From Parasediminibacterium sp051861445 (lineage in GTDB: Bacteria > Bacteroidota > Bacteroidia > Chitinophagales > Chitinophagaceae): 64,000 bases of DNA. How positions within the stretch are numbered: position 1 is the first letter of the stretch; each line of letters starts with the position of its first letter. The notes beneath the pieces were generated by a model. The model worked only from the letters and a program-made list of their open reading frames with translations, searched no databases and was not told the DNA's origin. This document shows, in pieces, positions 18,063 through 25,812 of this stretch. The translations under genes were made by a program, and so were the position numbers. The DNA is taken from NCBI GenBank assembly GCA_051861445.1, contig JBHYCS010000007.1, forward strand, positions 115,217 through 179,216, read 5' to 3'.

Positions 18063-18971
18063 ATGAAAAAAATTTTCGCTGTAGCCGCTATTGTATCGTT
18101 AACTGCCTCTTGCACCATTATTCGTCAGGGTGAAGTTGGCGTAAAAAGAAGATTAGGGAAAATAGACGATACCTATATTTCTCAAGGTCCTAAAGGCTTT
18201 AATATATTCACTACTCGTATTCTTAGAGTTCCTACAAGAACCGTAAATCTTGAATTACGACCAGATTTACCAAGTAAAGAAGGTTTAACCATTCGTACAG
18301 AGGTGAGTATTTTGTATAGAATTAAGCCAGAATTAGCACCCCAAATTTTAAATAGAATCGGTTTGAATTACGAAAGTGAGGTAATTATGCCTGTATTTCG
18401 TTCTGCTGCTGCCGATGTTACGAGTAGATATTTAGCAAAAGACATGCATAGTGGAGAACGTTCGGTAATTGAAAAAGCAATTCGTGTAGAAATGGCTAGC
18501 AATTTAGAAAGTAGAGGGTTTATTATTGAAAATGTATTGTTGAAAGGTATTAAACTGCCTGATGGTTTAGCTAGAACAATTGAAGAAAAACTACAAGCAG
18601 AACAAGAAGCTCAACGTATGGAGTTTGTAAAAGAACGCCAAAAAAGAGATGCAGAACGTTTAATTATTGAAGCAGAAGGTAGAAAAGAAATTGCTAGAAT
18701 TCAAGCAGAGGGAGAGCAAAATGCTAAAATTATTGCTGCTGAAGCTTTAAAACGTACTTTAGAAATCGAGGCAGAAGGTAGAGCAGCAGCCACTAAAATT
18801 GAAGCCTATGCACAACAACGTGCCAATGATAGCTTACACAAATCTTTAACACCAGCCATTTTAAAATTGAAGCAAATAGAAGCTTTCAGAACAATTGGAT
18901 TGAGTAATAATTCTAAAATAATCATCACCGACGGTAAAACTCCTTTCTTAAGTTTACCTGATAAGTTTTAA
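18063..18971 (+). CDS. prohibitin-like SPFH-domain lipoprotein
   Basis: 302 residues from the ATG at 18063. This start gives a clean lipoprotein signal: MKK, a short hydrophobic stretch, then LTASC with the cysteine at residue 17; the frame is open 10 codons further upstream. An SPFH/band-7 domain (VGVKRRLGK through VLLKGIKLPDGL) is followed by a long charged coiled coil rich in E, K, A and R (residues about 170-265). Prohibitins form membrane-bound ring or cage assemblies that guard membrane proteases. Lipid anchoring instead of an N-terminal transmembrane helix would place the domain in the periplasm. Function here is inferred from the fold only. Confidence 0.85.
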   Translation: MKKIFAVAAIVSLTASCTIIRQGEVGVKRRLGKIDDTYISQGPKGFNIFTTRILRVPTRTVNLELRPDLPSKEGLTIRTEVSILYRIKPELAPQILNRIGLNYESEVIMPVFRSAAADVTSRYLAKDMHSGERSVIEKAIRVEMASNLESRGFIIENVLLKGIKLPDGLARTIEEKLQAEQEAQRMEFVKERQKRDAERLIIEAEGRKEIARIQAEGEQNAKIIAAEALKRTLEIEAEGRAAATKIEAYAQQRANDSLHKSLTPAILKLKQIEAFRTIGLSNNSKIIITDGKTPFLSLPDKF

Positions 18972-18987
18972 TAAAATCGTTGTAAAT

Positions 18988-19022
18988 AAAAAAGAGTTGG
19001 TTTTTATTACCAACTCTTTTTT
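18988..19022. terminator. terminator after the SPFH gene
   Basis: Perfect 14-bp stem (18988-19001 with 19009-19022), 7-nt loop, flanked by A- and T-runs, so it can work in both directions. Confidence 0.9.
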
Positions 19023-19034
19023 TATGTTTATTAT

Positions 19035-19080
19035 CAGCTGTATTACTACTATTTAGCTTTACTTGCGACGCTCCGTTCAT
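19035..19080. repeat. possible diverged copy of the dispersed repeat
   Basis: CAGCTGTATTACTACTATTT then TTGCGACGCTCCGTTC resembles the start and the right part of the 47-bp repeat at 15454-15500, but gaps are needed. It lies just downstream of the transglycosylase gene, whose 5' end carries another copy. Confidence 0.3.
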
Positions 19081-19135
19081 CGTTTTGTTTGCTGTGCAAC
19101 AATCGTTCAACACTATATCATACAGCAATTTGTAG

Positions 19136-20125
19136 CTATTTGCCTTGTAATAAAAAAGCAATGCTTTCTTGTAAAATCTGTAGTTTTTTTGCTTCAAAAA
19201 TAGCGGCTTTATTTATTGGTAAACGCATCGTAAAAGATTCTCCAATAGAAAGAGATTTGTCCAGTCCACTATTCCATTTATTAAATTGAGTTGAAGGAAT
19301 TTCTAAATGTTGCATAATTAGTTTACTGCTAAATCTGCCTTTTAATACAATGGTTGTAGTATTTGCTAATTCTAGTGAGTCGAGAGTTTGTTTTTGTATA
19401 GGCGTATTTGCTTTTTCAGTTGCCAATTCTTTTGCCGTCATGGTTGTTTCGCCACCACTTCCTTCAAAAATATAATGTGTGCCAATAAATTTTTTTACGT
19501 GGGTTCTTGTTTCTTCTTTCAAATAAAATTGTAAATCCCAAAAATCTCTACTTCCACTTAATCTTATGGCTTGTTTTACTCTGCCTGCACCACCATTATA
19601 TGCAGCCAAAACCAATAACCAATCTCCAAATTGTTGATACAATTCTTTCATCAATTTTGCTGCTGCATGTGTACTTTTTGTATAGTCTGTTCTTTCATCA
19701 ATGGGTTGTAATTTCAATCCAAATCGTTTGGCTTCATAATCCATAATTTGCCAAGGACCAACTGCACCAGCCCATGAAACCAAGCCACTTCTTAAATGAC
19801 TTTCAATAACGCTTAAATATTTCATTTCTTTCGGAATGCCATATTGTGGTAATATTTGATCGTACAAAGAAAAATAGGGGCGGCCCCATTCTTTCATTTT
19901 CTCTAGCATTTTTCCTTGCTTTCGAATGTATTCTTGTACAAATGGTACTGCTTTTGGACTTAATTGCGATAAATATGGCTTGTTGGGTTGGTAAGTATCA
20001 TTTGCAAATAAACTTTTAAAACCTACTTTAAATTGCTGTGGTAAACTTGAATCTTTTTGGGCTTGAATAGAATATGTTACAAATGATAACAACAATAAAG
20101 TACAACATCGAATAATTGCTTGCAC
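19136..20125 (-). CDS. membrane-bound lytic murein transglycosylase (MltD/Slt-type)
   Basis: Cleaves peptidoglycan glycan strands. The SLT domain has the catalytic glutamate in SVIESHLRSG, then GAVGPWQIM and the LAAYNGGAGRV motif. A C-terminal region of about 70 residues (VLKGRFSSKLIMQHLEIPS onward) resembles a LysM-like wall-binding segment. The longest frame begins at an ATG at 20227, but its first 30 or so codons are read from a dispersed repeat (20173-20219). I prefer the GTG at 20125, which gives a normal signal peptide (MQAIIRCC, hydrophobic core, SIQA cleavage site). The start remains uncertain. Confidence 0.85.
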   Translation of the reverse strand: MQAIIRCCTLLLLSFVTYSIQAQKDSSLPQQFKVGFKSLFANDTYQPNKPYLSQLSPKAVPFVQEYIRKQGKMLEKMKEWGRPYFSLYDQILPQYGIPKEMKYLSVIESHLRSGLVSWAGAVGPWQIMDYEAKRFGLKLQPIDERTDYTKSTHAAAKLMKELYQQFGDWLLVLAAYNGGAGRVKQAIRLSGSRDFWDLQFYLKEETRTHVKKFIGTHYIFEGSGGETTMTAKELATEKANTPIQKQTLDSLELANTTTIVLKGRFSSKLIMQHLEIPSTQFNKWNSGLDKSLSIGESFTMRLPINKAAIFEAKKLQILQESIAFLLQGK

Positions 20126-20172
20126 TGAAAGTGCTTTGTTGGATGACTTATTTGCTGAATAATGAACAGAAC

Positions 20173-20219
20173 GTACAAGTGAGTGACACAACGGCGGCTG
20201 AATAAAGTTACTACTGCTG
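20173..20219 (-). repeat. dispersed 47-bp repeat copy at the 5' end of the transglycosylase frame
   Basis: On the minus strand it runs CAGCAGTAGT to CTTGTAC and matches 15454-15500 at 35 of 47 ungapped positions, with two blocks identical (AACTTTATTC and CTTGTAC). It lies inside the upstream extension of the transglycosylase reading frame. Confidence 0.55.
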
Positions 20220-20281
20220 GTTACCATTATTCAAAAAATGCTTTTTGTTGAATGTATTGTTTATTGTAACGAATAGTTACA

Positions 20282-21721
20282 TTAGATTGTTTGTATCAAC
20301 TGTGCTATTTGTAACATTTTGGTTTCTTCGAAATGATTACACATGATTTGTAAACCAAAAGGCATACCGTTACTGTGTGTAAATTTAGGTACTGCAATTG
20401 CAGGAATGCCTACCAAATTTGCATAAACTGTATAAATATCGGCTAAAAACATTTCAATAGGATCGCTACTTTTTTCGCCAATTTTAAATGCTGTTGTTGG
20501 CACTGTTGGCGAAAGAATAGCATCGTAATTGTTGAATATTTCTGTTGTGGTGTTACACAATAATTGTCGTACTTGTTGTGCTTTTGTAAAATAAGCATCG
20601 TAATAACCAGAACTTAATACGAAAGTGCCTAATAAAATTCTGCGTTGAACTTCTTTGCCAAAGCCTTCACTTCTAGATTTTTTGTATAATTCTGTAAGAT
20701 CGTCTGAGGCTGATAAATGAGCTCTGTAGCCAAATTTTACACCATCGAATCTTGATAAATTGCTACTTGCTTCGGCTGTAGTTAATACATAATAAGTAGG
20801 TACAACAGCTTGTAATAACTGAAAATCTACTGGTTCTACAATATGCCCTGCTGCTTGTAAACTAGCTATTTGTTTTTTGTTTGCTTCGGCTATTTCAGCG
20901 TCTAAACCTTTGTGTTCTAACGCTTCTTTAAAGTAGGCAAAACGATATGTTTTATTGGTTGGTTGTTTACTTAAATGTTGAACATACGCTTGAACAGGTT
21001 GAGGAGAAGCAGTACTGTCAAAATGATCTACACCTGCAATTACTTCTAAAATTAAAGCGTTGTCTTCTAATGTTTTAGAAAAAATTCCAATTTGATCGAA
21101 TGATGAAGCATATGCAATTAAACCATAACGAGAAATTCTGCCATAGGTTGGTTTTAAGCCGATTATACCACAAAAATCTGCAGGTTGCCTTACACTTCCA
21201 CCGGTATCGCTTCCTAAAGCAATCATGCATAAATTTGCTTGAACAGCTACAGCCGATCCTCCAGAAGATCCACCTGGAACTCTTGTTGTATCGGCAGCAT
21301 TTTTTACAATTCCAAATGCAGAATTTTCGCTACTGCTACCCATTGCAAATTCGTCGCAATTGTGTCTGCCGATAATAATAGCTCCTTCGTTTAATAAACG
21401 TTCAGTAGCTGTAGCATTATAAATAGAAGTAAATCCTTGTAAAATTTTTGATGCAGCTGAAACTTGATGATTTTTATAACAAATTACATCTTTTAAACCA
21501 ACAACAACACCATGCAATTTTCCTGTTGCTTTTCCTGATTTTCTTTCTTCATCTAAAATAGCAGCTCTTTCTAAAGCTTCTTCTTCAAAAACTTCTAGAT
21601 AAGCATTTAAATGTTTATTTTTTTGAATTGCAGTTATATACGAACGAACAGCATCTACACAAGTGGTAGTGCCATTTAATAAATCTTGATGGTATTGCGT
21701 AATATTAATAAAGCGAAACAA
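20282..21721 (-). CDS. gatA: Asp-tRNA(Asn)/Glu-tRNA(Gln) amidotransferase subunit A
   Basis: Amidase-signature protein that frees ammonia from glutamine for transamidation of misacylated Glu-tRNA(Gln) or Asp-tRNA(Asn). The Ser-cisSer-Lys triad is present: the lysine in VVVGLKDVIC, and two serines in TRVPGGSSGGSAVAV and GSDTGGSVRQPA. FCGIIGLKPTYGR and SFDQIGIF are GatA-specific. 479 residues, full length. gatB and gatC are not adjacent. 47 bp downstream of tatA on the same strand. Confidence 0.95.
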   Translation of the reverse strand: MFRFINITQYHQDLLNGTTTCVDAVRSYITAIQKNKHLNAYLEVFEEEALERAAILDEERKSGKATGKLHGVVVGLKDVICYKNHQVSAASKILQGFTSIYNATATERLLNEGAIIIGRHNCDEFAMGSSSENSAFGIVKNAADTTRVPGGSSGGSAVAVQANLCMIALGSDTGGSVRQPADFCGIIGLKPTYGRISRYGLIAYASSFDQIGIFSKTLEDNALILEVIAGVDHFDSTASPQPVQAYVQHLSKQPTNKTYRFAYFKEALEHKGLDAEIAEANKKQIASLQAAGHIVEPVDFQLLQAVVPTYYVLTTAEASSNLSRFDGVKFGYRAHLSASDDLTELYKKSRSEGFGKEVQRRILLGTFVLSSGYYDAYFTKAQQVRQLLCNTTTEIFNNYDAILSPTVPTTAFKIGEKSSDPIEMFLADIYTVYANLVGIPAIAVPKFTHSNGMPFGLQIMCNHFEETKMLQIAQLIQTI

Positions 21722-21768
21722 AAGCCGAAAGAGATTTAGTTATAGAAATAGGGAAGAAATACCAATAG

Positions 21769-21960
21769 TTATTTAGCCACTTCTTGGTCTTTTTCTTTCA
21801 TGCCTTCTGTAATTTCTTTTTTTACATTGTCTTTAGCATCGTTAAATTCACGAATACCTCTACCAATACCTCTCATAAATTCAGGTATTTTTTTACCACC
21901 GAATAAAATTAAAATTGCGATAACTACAATAATCATTTCAGATCCGCCTAAACCGAACAT
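21769..21960 (-). CDS. tatA: twin-arginine translocase subunit TatA/TatE
   Basis: 63-residue protein: short N-terminus, one transmembrane helix (MIIVVIAILILFG), the hinge GGKKIPEF and an amphipathic helix (RGIGRGIREFNDA), then a charged tail. It forms the size-fitting pore of the Tat pathway that exports folded proteins. tatC is not in the window. A full-match promoter box lies upstream (22026-22019), and gatA follows. Confidence 0.93.
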   Translation of the reverse strand: MFGLGGSEMIIVVIAILILFGGKKIPEFMRGIGRGIREFNDAKDNVKKEITEGMKEKDQEVAK

Positions 21961-22018
21961 ATGAATTACATTTAAGTGTAAAAGTAAAGTATAAAAAGTT
22001 GCTACTGAAAATATTTTG

Positions 22019-22026
22019 CAAACTTA
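22019..22026 (-). promoter_or_regulatory. -7 promoter box of tatA
   Basis: TAAGTTTG on the minus strand, full TAnnTTTG match, about 58 bp before the tatA start and just after the rplS terminator. Confidence 0.5.
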
Positions 22027-22043
22027 TTGGTAAGACTGCATAA

Positions 22044-22081
22044 AAAAGCGGAAGTTTAGTAAACACTAAACTTCCGCTTTT
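22044..22081. terminator. terminator after rplS
   Basis: Perfect 17-bp stem (22044-22060 with 22065-22081), tetraloop AAAC, with A/T runs on both sides; it ends rplS transcription on the minus strand. Confidence 0.92.
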
Positions 22082-22097
22082 ATTATAGTAGAAAAAA

Positions 22098-22451
22098 TTA
22101 TTTAACGCGTTTTTCTTTAATTCTTGCACTTTTACCGCTACGCTCACGTAAGTAGAATAATTTAGCTCTACGCACTTTACCCACTTTATTTAAAATGATA
22201 GAATCAATATTTGGTGATTGTATTGGGAACAAACGTTCTACACCTACACCATCAGATATTTTACGAACAGTGAAAGAAGCAGTTCCACCAGTGCCTTGTA
22301 ATTTAATTACATCTCCACGGAAACCTTGAATACGCTCTTTACCACCCTCTACAATTTTATAATTAACGGTAACGTTGTCACCTGCTTTAAATTTCGGATG
22401 TACTTTTTTAACTGTTAGTTGCTCGTGTACAAATTGAACTGCTGATTGCAT
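22098..22451 (-). CDS. rplS: 50S ribosomal protein L19
   Basis: Subunit-interface protein. From the ATG at 22451 it is 117 residues, the usual size; the frame is open 24 codons further, but a TACCTTTG promoter box lies inside that extension. FKAGDNVTVNYKI, GFRGDVIKLQG, TASFTVRKIS, GVGVERLFPIQSP and RRAKLFYLRER are L19 blocks. It stands alone, without rpsP, rimM or trmD, between its own promoter and a strong terminator. Confidence 0.97.
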   Translation of the reverse strand: MQSAVQFVHEQLTVKKVHPKFKAGDNVTVNYKIVEGGKERIQGFRGDVIKLQGTGGTASFTVRKISDGVGVERLFPIQSPNIDSIILNKVGKVRRAKLFYLRERSGKSARIKEKRVK

Positions 22452-22471
22452 GACTAAATTTTTTCGGACTG

Positions 22472-22503
22472 CAAAGGTAGGGGCATGTAAATAAATTTCC
22501 AAA
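22472..22503 (-). promoter_or_regulatory. rplS promoter (-33 TTTG, -7 TACCTTTG)
   Basis: Best Bacteroidota-type promoter in the window: TTTG (22503-22500), a 20-nt spacer, then TACCTTTG (22479-22472) on the minus strand, about 20 bp before the rplS ATG. It supports the short start. Confidence 0.8.
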
Positions 22504-22663
22504 ATAAAAATTGTTATTCCCAATTGCTTGGCAAAAATATTTTCTCTCTTTTTCTAATACCCCTTATTTAAGGTGTTTTTTCTACACAAAGCATTAATCA
22601 CTTTTACACTGTTAACAAAAAATATTTTGAAATCTGAAATCCAAAACTTTTCATTTTCAGTAT

Positions 22664-22960
22664 ATGTACGAAACCAATAACCAAAATCCCCTTTTTATGT
22701 TTGCAAAATTAAAATTGAATCTAGCAGTTGTTACTACCGTTGCTTTAATTATTACCGCAACTATTACAGCACCTTATACCAAAGCTTTTGGAAAACAGTA
22801 TAATTTAAACAAAAACTTTTCTTGCTGTAAAAACAATAAACTTGTAATTCATCATTATTATACTGTAAATGTATTGTGGTTGGCGATAGCTGATGGCTAC
22901 ACAGAAGAAGTAATTGGTAATACAACACCAGAAGAATGCACAATTAGATGTTCTGAATAA
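22664..22960 (+). CDS. small cysteine-containing exported protein, function unknown
   Basis: 98 residues, or 87 if it starts at the second ATG (22697). A hydrophobic segment (LAVVTTVALIITATITAPYT) looks like a signal peptide or membrane anchor. The mature part is short, with a CC pair, an HHYYTV segment and two later cysteines in ECTIRCSE, which could form two disulfides. I do not recognise the family. A strong terminator 26 bp after the stop, with the gene otherwise isolated between divergent rplS and convergent rny, supports a real transcribed gene. Confidence 0.65.
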   Translation: MYETNNQNPLFMFAKLKLNLAVVTTVALIITATITAPYTKAFGKQYNLNKNFSCCKNNKLVIHHYYTVNVLWLAIADGYTEEVIGNTTPEECTIRCSE

Positions 22961-22986
22961 ATTTTATTATTTTATCTAGCTTAAAT

Positions 22987-23023
22987 AAAAAAGACGATTT
23001 CTTAAATTGAAATCGTCTTTTTT
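22987..23023. terminator. bidirectional terminator between the small exported gene and rny
   Basis: Perfect 15-bp stem (22987-23001 with 23009-23023), 7-nt loop, with A-run and T-run flanks; serves two converging genes. Confidence 0.92.
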
Positions 23024-23047
23024 ATGTTTGAATGATATGTTGCCTGA

Positions 23048-24613
23048 TTATCTAGCAACGTTTACCGCTCTTTTTTCTCTGATAACGGTAACTTTAATTT
23101 GACCAGGATAAGTCATTTCTGTTTGAATTTTTTGAGCAATTTCAAAACTTAGTTTGTCGCTATCACCATCAGTTACTTTTTCAGCTTCAACAATTACACG
23201 TAATTCTCTTCCTGCCTGAATAGCATATGCTTTTTCTACACCTTGATAGCCTAATGCCAAATTTTCTAAGTCTTTAATTCTTTGCAAATATTGCTGCATA
23301 ATTTCTCTTCTTGCACCTGGTCTTGCACCACTAATGGCATCACAAGCTTGAATGATTGGAGAAATTACGTACAACATTTCCATTTCATCGTGGTGAGCAC
23401 CAATTGCATTTACAATAGCCGCATTTTCACCATATTTCTCAGCCAATTTTGCTCCTAAAAGGGCATGGCTCAATTCTGTTTCTTCGTCAGGAACTTTTCC
23501 AATGTCGTGTAATAAACCGGCTCTTTTTGCCAATTTTGGATTCATGCCTAATTCAGCAGCCATAATACCACACAAATTTGCAGTTTCACGACTATGCATT
23601 AATAAGTTTTGACCGTATGAAGAACGGAAACGCATTCTACCAACCATTCGTACCAATTCTTTGTGTAAACCATGAATACCTAATTCAATGACCGTTCTTT
23701 CACCAATTTCTGCAACTTGTTCGTCTAGTTGTTTTCTCGTTTTTTCTACCACTTCTTCAATTCTTGCAGGGTGAATTCTACCGTCAGCAATTAAACGCTG
23801 TAAACTTAAACGAGCCACTTCTCTTCTTAATGGATCGAAAGAAGAAAGTACAATTGCTTCAGGCGTATCATCTACAATTAAGTCTACACCTGTAGCGGCC
23901 TCAAGGGCTCTAATGTTTCTACCTTCACGTCCAATAATTTGACCTTTTATTTCATCTGTTTCTAAGTTAAAAACAGAAACGGTGTTTTCAATGGTTTGTT
24001 CAGCAGCAGTACGCTGAATGGTTTGAATAACAATTTTTCTAGCCTCTTTATTGGCTTTTAGTTTTGCATCTTCAATAATTTCTTGTTGTAAAACAAGTGC
24101 TTGAGAAATTGCTTGGCTTTTTAAACCTTCAATTAATTGGGCTTTAGCTTCTTCAGCTGTTAAGCCTGCAACTTTTTCTAGTTTACGAATATGTTCTTCT
24201 TGGTGTTTTTCTAGCTCAGTTCTTTTTTGATTAATTAATTCAATTTGTTTGTTTAAATTCTCTTTAATTAATTCATTTTCTTTTACCTGCTTATCTAAGC
24301 TTACTTCTTTTTGATTAATAGTTAGTTCTTTTTGTTTAGCCCTAGCTTCAGATTCTGCGATTTTTTTATTTCTTTCTAAAACATCCTTATCGTATTCTGA
24401 TTTTAGCTGTACAAATTTCTCTTTGGCTTCTAATAGTTTTTCTTTTTTTAATGTTTCAGCCCTTAATTCGGCCTCTTTAATAATGTTTTGTGCTTTGTTG
24501 TCGGCTTCTTCAAGTTGCTGTTTTGTATTTTTTGCAAAAATGAATCTACCCGCTACAATTCCAGCGATTAGTGCTATAACACCAATTATAATAGGCAATA
24601 AAGTGTTGATCAT
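23048..24613 (-). CDS. rny: ribonuclease Y
   Basis: Membrane-anchored endoribonuclease that starts mRNA decay. Order: N-terminal transmembrane helix (IIIGVIALIAGIVAG), a long charged coiled coil (about residues 30-195), a KH RNA-binding domain (GREGRNIRALEAATGVDL) and an HD phosphohydrolase domain with GLLHDIGKVPDE and the later GAHHDEME metal motif. 521 residues, standard. A one-mismatch promoter box (TATCTTCG, minus strand, 24705-24698) lies 85 bp upstream. Confidence 0.96.
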   Translation of the reverse strand: MINTLLPIIIGVIALIAGIVAGRFIFAKNTKQQLEEADNKAQNIIKEAELRAETLKKEKLLEAKEKFVQLKSEYDKDVLERNKKIAESEARAKQKELTINQKEVSLDKQVKENELIKENLNKQIELINQKRTELEKHQEEHIRKLEKVAGLTAEEAKAQLIEGLKSQAISQALVLQQEIIEDAKLKANKEARKIVIQTIQRTAAEQTIENTVSVFNLETDEIKGQIIGREGRNIRALEAATGVDLIVDDTPEAIVLSSFDPLRREVARLSLQRLIADGRIHPARIEEVVEKTRKQLDEQVAEIGERTVIELGIHGLHKELVRMVGRMRFRSSYGQNLLMHSRETANLCGIMAAELGMNPKLAKRAGLLHDIGKVPDEETELSHALLGAKLAEKYGENAAIVNAIGAHHDEMEMLYVISPIIQACDAISGARPGARREIMQQYLQRIKDLENLALGYQGVEKAYAIQAGRELRVIVEAEKVTDGDSDKLSFEIAQKIQTEMTYPGQIKVTVIREKRAVNVAR

Positions 24614-24739
24614 GCTTTTGGCAATTTTTTAAATGAATCGATATCTTATTTCTTGTCTCACAGCTCATAAAATTCTGAATAAGTGAGTGATAGGCAGCGA
24701 AGATAATTAAATATGATTTGCAACGAGCCATTAAAAACA

Positions 24740-24892
24740 ATGAAAATGAAAGAAATTGTAATTGTAAAATTTACACGATCAAGTTTTGCTACACTTTACA
24801 AGAAAGCATTTTCAATAACAATATTTTGTGTAATTAGCCTTTTTTATTTGTTGGTTCTTTTGTTTGCTATATTGATTATTTGGGATAAATGA
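24740..24892 (+). CDS. possible 50-residue membrane protein in the rny-TauE spacer
   Basis: The 371-bp spacer between divergent rny and the TauE gene contains a 50-codon ORF from ATG 24740 to TGA 24892. A basic N-terminus (MKMKEIVIVKFTRSS) is followed by a continuous hydrophobic stretch of about 20 residues (FCVISLFYLLVLLFAILIIW) and a DK end, the layout of a one-pass small membrane protein. No full promoter or strong ribosome site is visible. Chance in AT-rich DNA is a real alternative. Confidence 0.35.
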   Translation: MKMKEIVIVKFTRSSFATLYKKAFSITIFCVISLFYLLVLLFAILIIWDK

Positions 24893-24958
24893 ATTGACTA
24901 TTTGACTGTTCTATTCTGTTTGTAACTTTTGTAACCCACTAGCAGCTGTAGATAAGGT

Positions 24959-24966
24959 TACTTTTG
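24959..24966 (+). promoter_or_regulatory. -7 promoter box of the TauE-type gene
   Basis: TACTTTTG, full TAnnTTTG match, 18 bp before the ATG at 24985. No TTTG at the expected -33 spacing. Confidence 0.55.
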
Positions 24967-24984
24967 CCTTGAAAATAAAAAAGT

Positions 24985-25788
24985 ATGGAGTTGATAGGCT
25001 TTTTCTTAGCTGCTCTTGTAGGCATTTCTTTAGGCTTAATTGGTGGTGGCGGCTCTATTTTAACCTTACCTATTTTAGTGTACATTATGGGTATACAGCC
25101 AATTATTGCTACATCGTATTCTTTATTTATTGTGGGTTGCACTTCTTTAGTAGGGGCTACCATTAATTATAAAAGTGGAAATGTACAAGTTAAAACTGCA
25201 CTGGTTTTTGGAATAGCCTCTATATCTACTGTTTTTTTAACCCGTAAATTTATTATACCTCATATTCCTAATGTGTTGTTTACTATTAATCATGTTGCAA
25301 TTCGTCAATCTGTTGTTACCATGAGTTTGTTTGCAGTGTTAATGTTGCTTGCTGCAATAGCCATGATTAGAAATCCCATCAATAAAGATGAAAATGAATG
25401 TGTATACACCTATTCAACTCCTCCAATTTTTACATTAATACTAAATGGAATTTTAATTGGATTTGCTACTGGTTTTTTTGGGGCTGGTGGAGGGTTTTTA
25501 TTAATTCCATCATTGGTATTATTATTTAAAATGCCCATGAAGCAAGCAGTAGGTACTTCACTACTAATTATTGCTTTAAATTCTTTGATTGGTTTTTTAG
25601 GCGATTGGGGGCATTATCATTTAAATTGGCAATTGCTTTTTACAATAACTGCAATTGCAGTAGGAGGTATTTTTGTAGGAAGCTTTATTTCTACCAAAAT
25701 CAATAGTTCACTGCTGAAAAAAACATTTGGATGGTTTGTACTCTTTATGAGTTTATATATACTTACAAAAGAGATTTTTCAATTTTAA
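24985..25788 (+). CDS. sulfite exporter TauE/SafE family membrane protein
   Basis: 267-residue polytopic protein with about eight hydrophobic segments and the family's internal duplication: GLIGGGGSILTLPILVYIMG near the N-terminus and GFFGAGGGFLLIPSLVLLF in the second half. Members export sulfite, sulfoacetate or related organosulfur anions. It is followed after 24 bp by a persulfide dioxygenase-like gene, so export of an oxidised sulfur product is a reasonable inference. Confidence 0.9.
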   Translation: MELIGFFLAALVGISLGLIGGGGSILTLPILVYIMGIQPIIATSYSLFIVGCTSLVGATINYKSGNVQVKTALVFGIASISTVFLTRKFIIPHIPNVLFTINHVAIRQSVVTMSLFAVLMLLAAIAMIRNPINKDENECVYTYSTPPIFTLILNGILIGFATGFFGAGGGFLLIPSLVLLFKMPMKQAVGTSLLIIALNSLIGFLGDWGHYHLNWQLLFTITAIAVGGIFVGSFISTKINSSLLKKTFGWFVLFMSLYILTKEIFQF

Positions 25789-25812
25789 ACATTCGATAAT
25801 AAAAATTTATTT

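Noticed and set aside
24941..24951. GCAGCTGTAG near the TauE promoter as a fourth copy of the dispersed repeat
   Set aside because: Only about ten bases match and the rest of the 47-bp core is absent.
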